Shown here one piece after another: positions 62,573 through 64,000 of a stretch of 64,000 nt of DNA. Source of the DNA: Bacteroides sp. GTDB taxonomy: Bacteria; Bacteroidota; Bacteroidia; Bacteroidales; Bacteroidaceae. The notes under the pieces were generated by a model. The model was not told the origin of the DNA. It saw only the letters and a list, made by a program, of their open reading frames with translations, and did not search any database. The stretch spans positions 1 to 64,000 of the forward strand of contig SUXW01000004.1 of assembly GCA_015060765.1 (NCBI GenBank), in the 5' to 3' direction. Position 1 is the stretch's first letter. Each line of letters starts with the position of its first letter. The position numbers and the translations under genes are program-made.

Positions 62573-64000
62573 ATGCCGGTACCTTATTTACAAGTAGACG
62601 GGTTGACCAAATCATTTGGTGATTTGGTCTTGTTTGAGAAACTATCTTTTGGAGTAGCCGAAGGACAACGAATTGGACTCATAGCAAAGAACGGTTCAGG
62701 AAAGACAACCCTTTTGAATATTCTCTCAGGAAAGGAAGGATATGATGAAGGAAGTATAATTTATCGGCGTGATCTGAAAGTAGGATATTTGGAACAAGAT
62801 CCTCAATATCCTGAAGAATTGACCGTTCTTGAGGCTTGTTTTCATCAAGGTACTTCCATTGTACAGCTCATCAAAGAATATGAGAAGTGTATGGAAACTG
62901 ATGGTAATCCGGGATTGGAAGAGCTGCTCACACGTATGGAGCAGGAAAAGGCATGGGACTATGAAAGAAAAATCAAACAAATCCTTTCTCAACTTAAAAT
63001 ACGAAATTATAACCAACCGATTAAAAATTTGTCGGGGGGACAGTTAAAACGGGTAGCATTGGCTAATGTCCTTATATCAGAACCTGATTTCCTGATACTT
63101 GATGAACCGACTAACCATCTAGATCTGGATATGATCGAATGGTTGGAAGATTATCTACAAAAAGGGAAACTGAGTTTGTTGATGGTTACTCATGATCGAT
63201 ATTTCCTGGATCGTGTGTGTTCTGAAATTTATGAAATTGACCGTAAACAAATCTATTCTTATAAAGGCAACTATGCTTATTATCTTGAAAAGAGACAAGA
63301 GCGTTTGGATGCCATAAATGTAGAGATAGAACGAGCCAATAATTTGTATCGGACGGAACTAGAATGGATGCGACGAATGCCGCAAGCACGTGGCCATAAG
63401 GCACGTTATCGTGAAGAGGCCTTTTATGATCTCGAGAAAGTAGCCAAGCAACGTTTCGACAATCGTAATGTAAAATTGGATGTCAAGGCTTCGTATATCG
63501 GTTCCAAAATTTTTGAAGCAAATCATTTATATAAAAGTTTCGGTGACTTGAAAATCTTGGAAGATTTTTCCTATATTTTTGCTCGTTATGAGAAGATGGG
63601 AATTGTTGGAAACAATGGAACTGGTAAGTCTACATTCATCAAGATATTGATGGGTGAACAAAAAGCTGACAGAGGTACAATTGACATTGGTGAAACAGTA
63701 CGTTTCGGATATTATTCACAAGAAGGGCTTCAATTTGATGAACAGATGAAAGTCATTGATGTGGTACAGGATATTGCTGAAGTCATTGAACTGGGAGGTG
63801 GGCGTCGTCTTACCGCTTCACAATTCTTACAACATTTTTTATTTTCTCCAGAACAACAACATAATTATGTTTACAAATTGAGTGGAGGAGAGAAACGTAG
63901 ACTATATCTGTGTACGGTATTAATGAAGAATCCTAATTTCTTGATTCTTGATGAACCGACCAATGATCTTGATATTATAACATTACAAGTATTGGAAGAA
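62573..64000 (+). CDS. ABC-F family ATPase (Uup-like), 3' end outside window
   Basis: Opens at ATG 62573 (MPVPYLQVDGLTKSFG) and runs open for 476 codons to the right edge, so the gene is truncated by the window. First ABC domain: AKNGSGKT (Walker A), LSGGQLKR, LDEPTNHLDLD, then a coiled-coil linker rich in Arg/Glu. Second ABC domain: VGNNGTGKS, LSGGEKRR, LDEPTNDLD. No transmembrane segment, as expected for ABC-F ribosome-associated proteins. Uup versus antibiotic-resistance ARE type cannot be settled without the tail. Confidence 0.9.
   Translation, partial: MPVPYLQVDGLTKSFGDLVLFEKLSFGVAEGQRIGLIAKNGSGKTTLLNILSGKEGYDEGSIIYRRDLKVGYLEQDPQYPEELTVLEACFHQGTSIVQLIKEYEKCMETDGNPGLEELLTRMEQEKAWDYERKIKQILSQLKIRNYNQPIKNLSGGQLKRVALANVLISEPDFLILDEPTNHLDLDMIEWLEDYLQKGKLSLLMVTHDRYFLDRVCSEIYEIDRKQIYSYKGNYAYYLEKRQERLDAINVEIERANNLYRTELEWMRRMPQARGHKARYREEAFYDLEKVAKQRFDNRNVKLDVKASYIGSKIFEANHLYKSFGDLKILEDFSYIFARYEKMGIVGNNGTGKSTFIKILMGEQKADRGTIDIGETVRFGYYSQEGLQFDEQMKVIDVVQDIAEVIELGGGRRLTASQFLQHFLFSPEQQHNYVYKLSGGEKRRLYLCTVLMKNPNFLILDEPTNDLDIITLQVLEE

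Noticed and set aside
1-64000. Insertion sequence, prophage or integrated element
   Set aside because: No transposase, integrase or phage genes and no direct-repeat boundaries were seen; gene content is conserved core.

Overview
The window looks like a chromosomal segment of a gut-type Bacteroidales bacterium, most likely Bacteroides or Phocaeicola. The evidence is: (i) many genes are preceded by the Bacteroidetes -7 promoter element TAnnTTTG; (ii) few genes have a Shine-Dalgarno sequence; (iii) lineage-specific gene sets are present, namely the bat (aerotolerance) operon, the bamD-omega-DUF4293 operon, rpmB-rpmG-DUF4295 (a Bacteroidetes-specific small ribosomal protein), and a Rho factor with a long disordered insertion. 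It reads as core chromosome. I see no phage, integrase, insertion sequence or CRISPR array.

Layout. 1-383: 3' end of a lipoate-protein ligase. 534-3651: a three-gene catabolic-looking operon (GPH symporter, divergent FMN alpha-hydroxy-acid dehydrogenase homologue, TIM-barrel isomerase) ending at a bidirectional terminator. 3722-6442: pyruvate phosphate dikinase on the minus strand. 6640-9539: RlmD, an RluA-type pseudouridine synthase and a DUF2148 protein, converging on a HAD phosphatase. 10433-11638: a two-domain HU/winged-helix-like protein, with two different 21-nt repeat arrays in the roughly 580-bp gap upstream of it. 11639-16070: MgtC, RmuC, MetAP, TsaD, PncC. 16175-20691: L28, L33, DUF4295, FtsY, RimO, an HU protein, and a membrane-spanning HU-LysM protein. 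21013-30089: MoxR, DUF58, a membrane protein, BatA-BatE and a PAP2 phosphatase. 30158-34443: a small DNA-binding protein, a DUF3805/3806-like protein, RidA, Rho and DUF3127. 34605-41860: DnaN, DEDDh exonuclease, CoaBC, RecN, RlmB, and a pseudo-protease/TPR protein. 41930-45721: GyrA with a downstream secreted TPR protein (minus strand). 46253-50941: ClpC and HtpG. 51075: tRNA-Arg. 51245-52907: BamD, omega, DUF4293 (minus strand). 53070-55738: UvrB and a YigZ-family protein. 55895-58746: an exported Fe-S aldo/keto reductase with a membrane polyferredoxin. 58821-60437: GNAT, a 4-TM protein and RecR. 60512-64000: SSS symporter, EngB, and an ABC-F ATPase cut by the right edge.

How the genes fit together. 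Most transcription units are housekeeping: ribosome modification, DNA replication and repair, chaperones and envelope assembly. The least explained items are: the HU-type DNA-binding protein with phased palindrome arrays upstream; the HU-LysM protein that could tie DNA to the cell envelope; three ATACGTAT palindromes at an exact 22-bp period upstream of clpC; the exported aldo/keto reductase paired with a polyferredoxin; and the FMN dehydrogenase homologue that lacks the usual substrate arginine.
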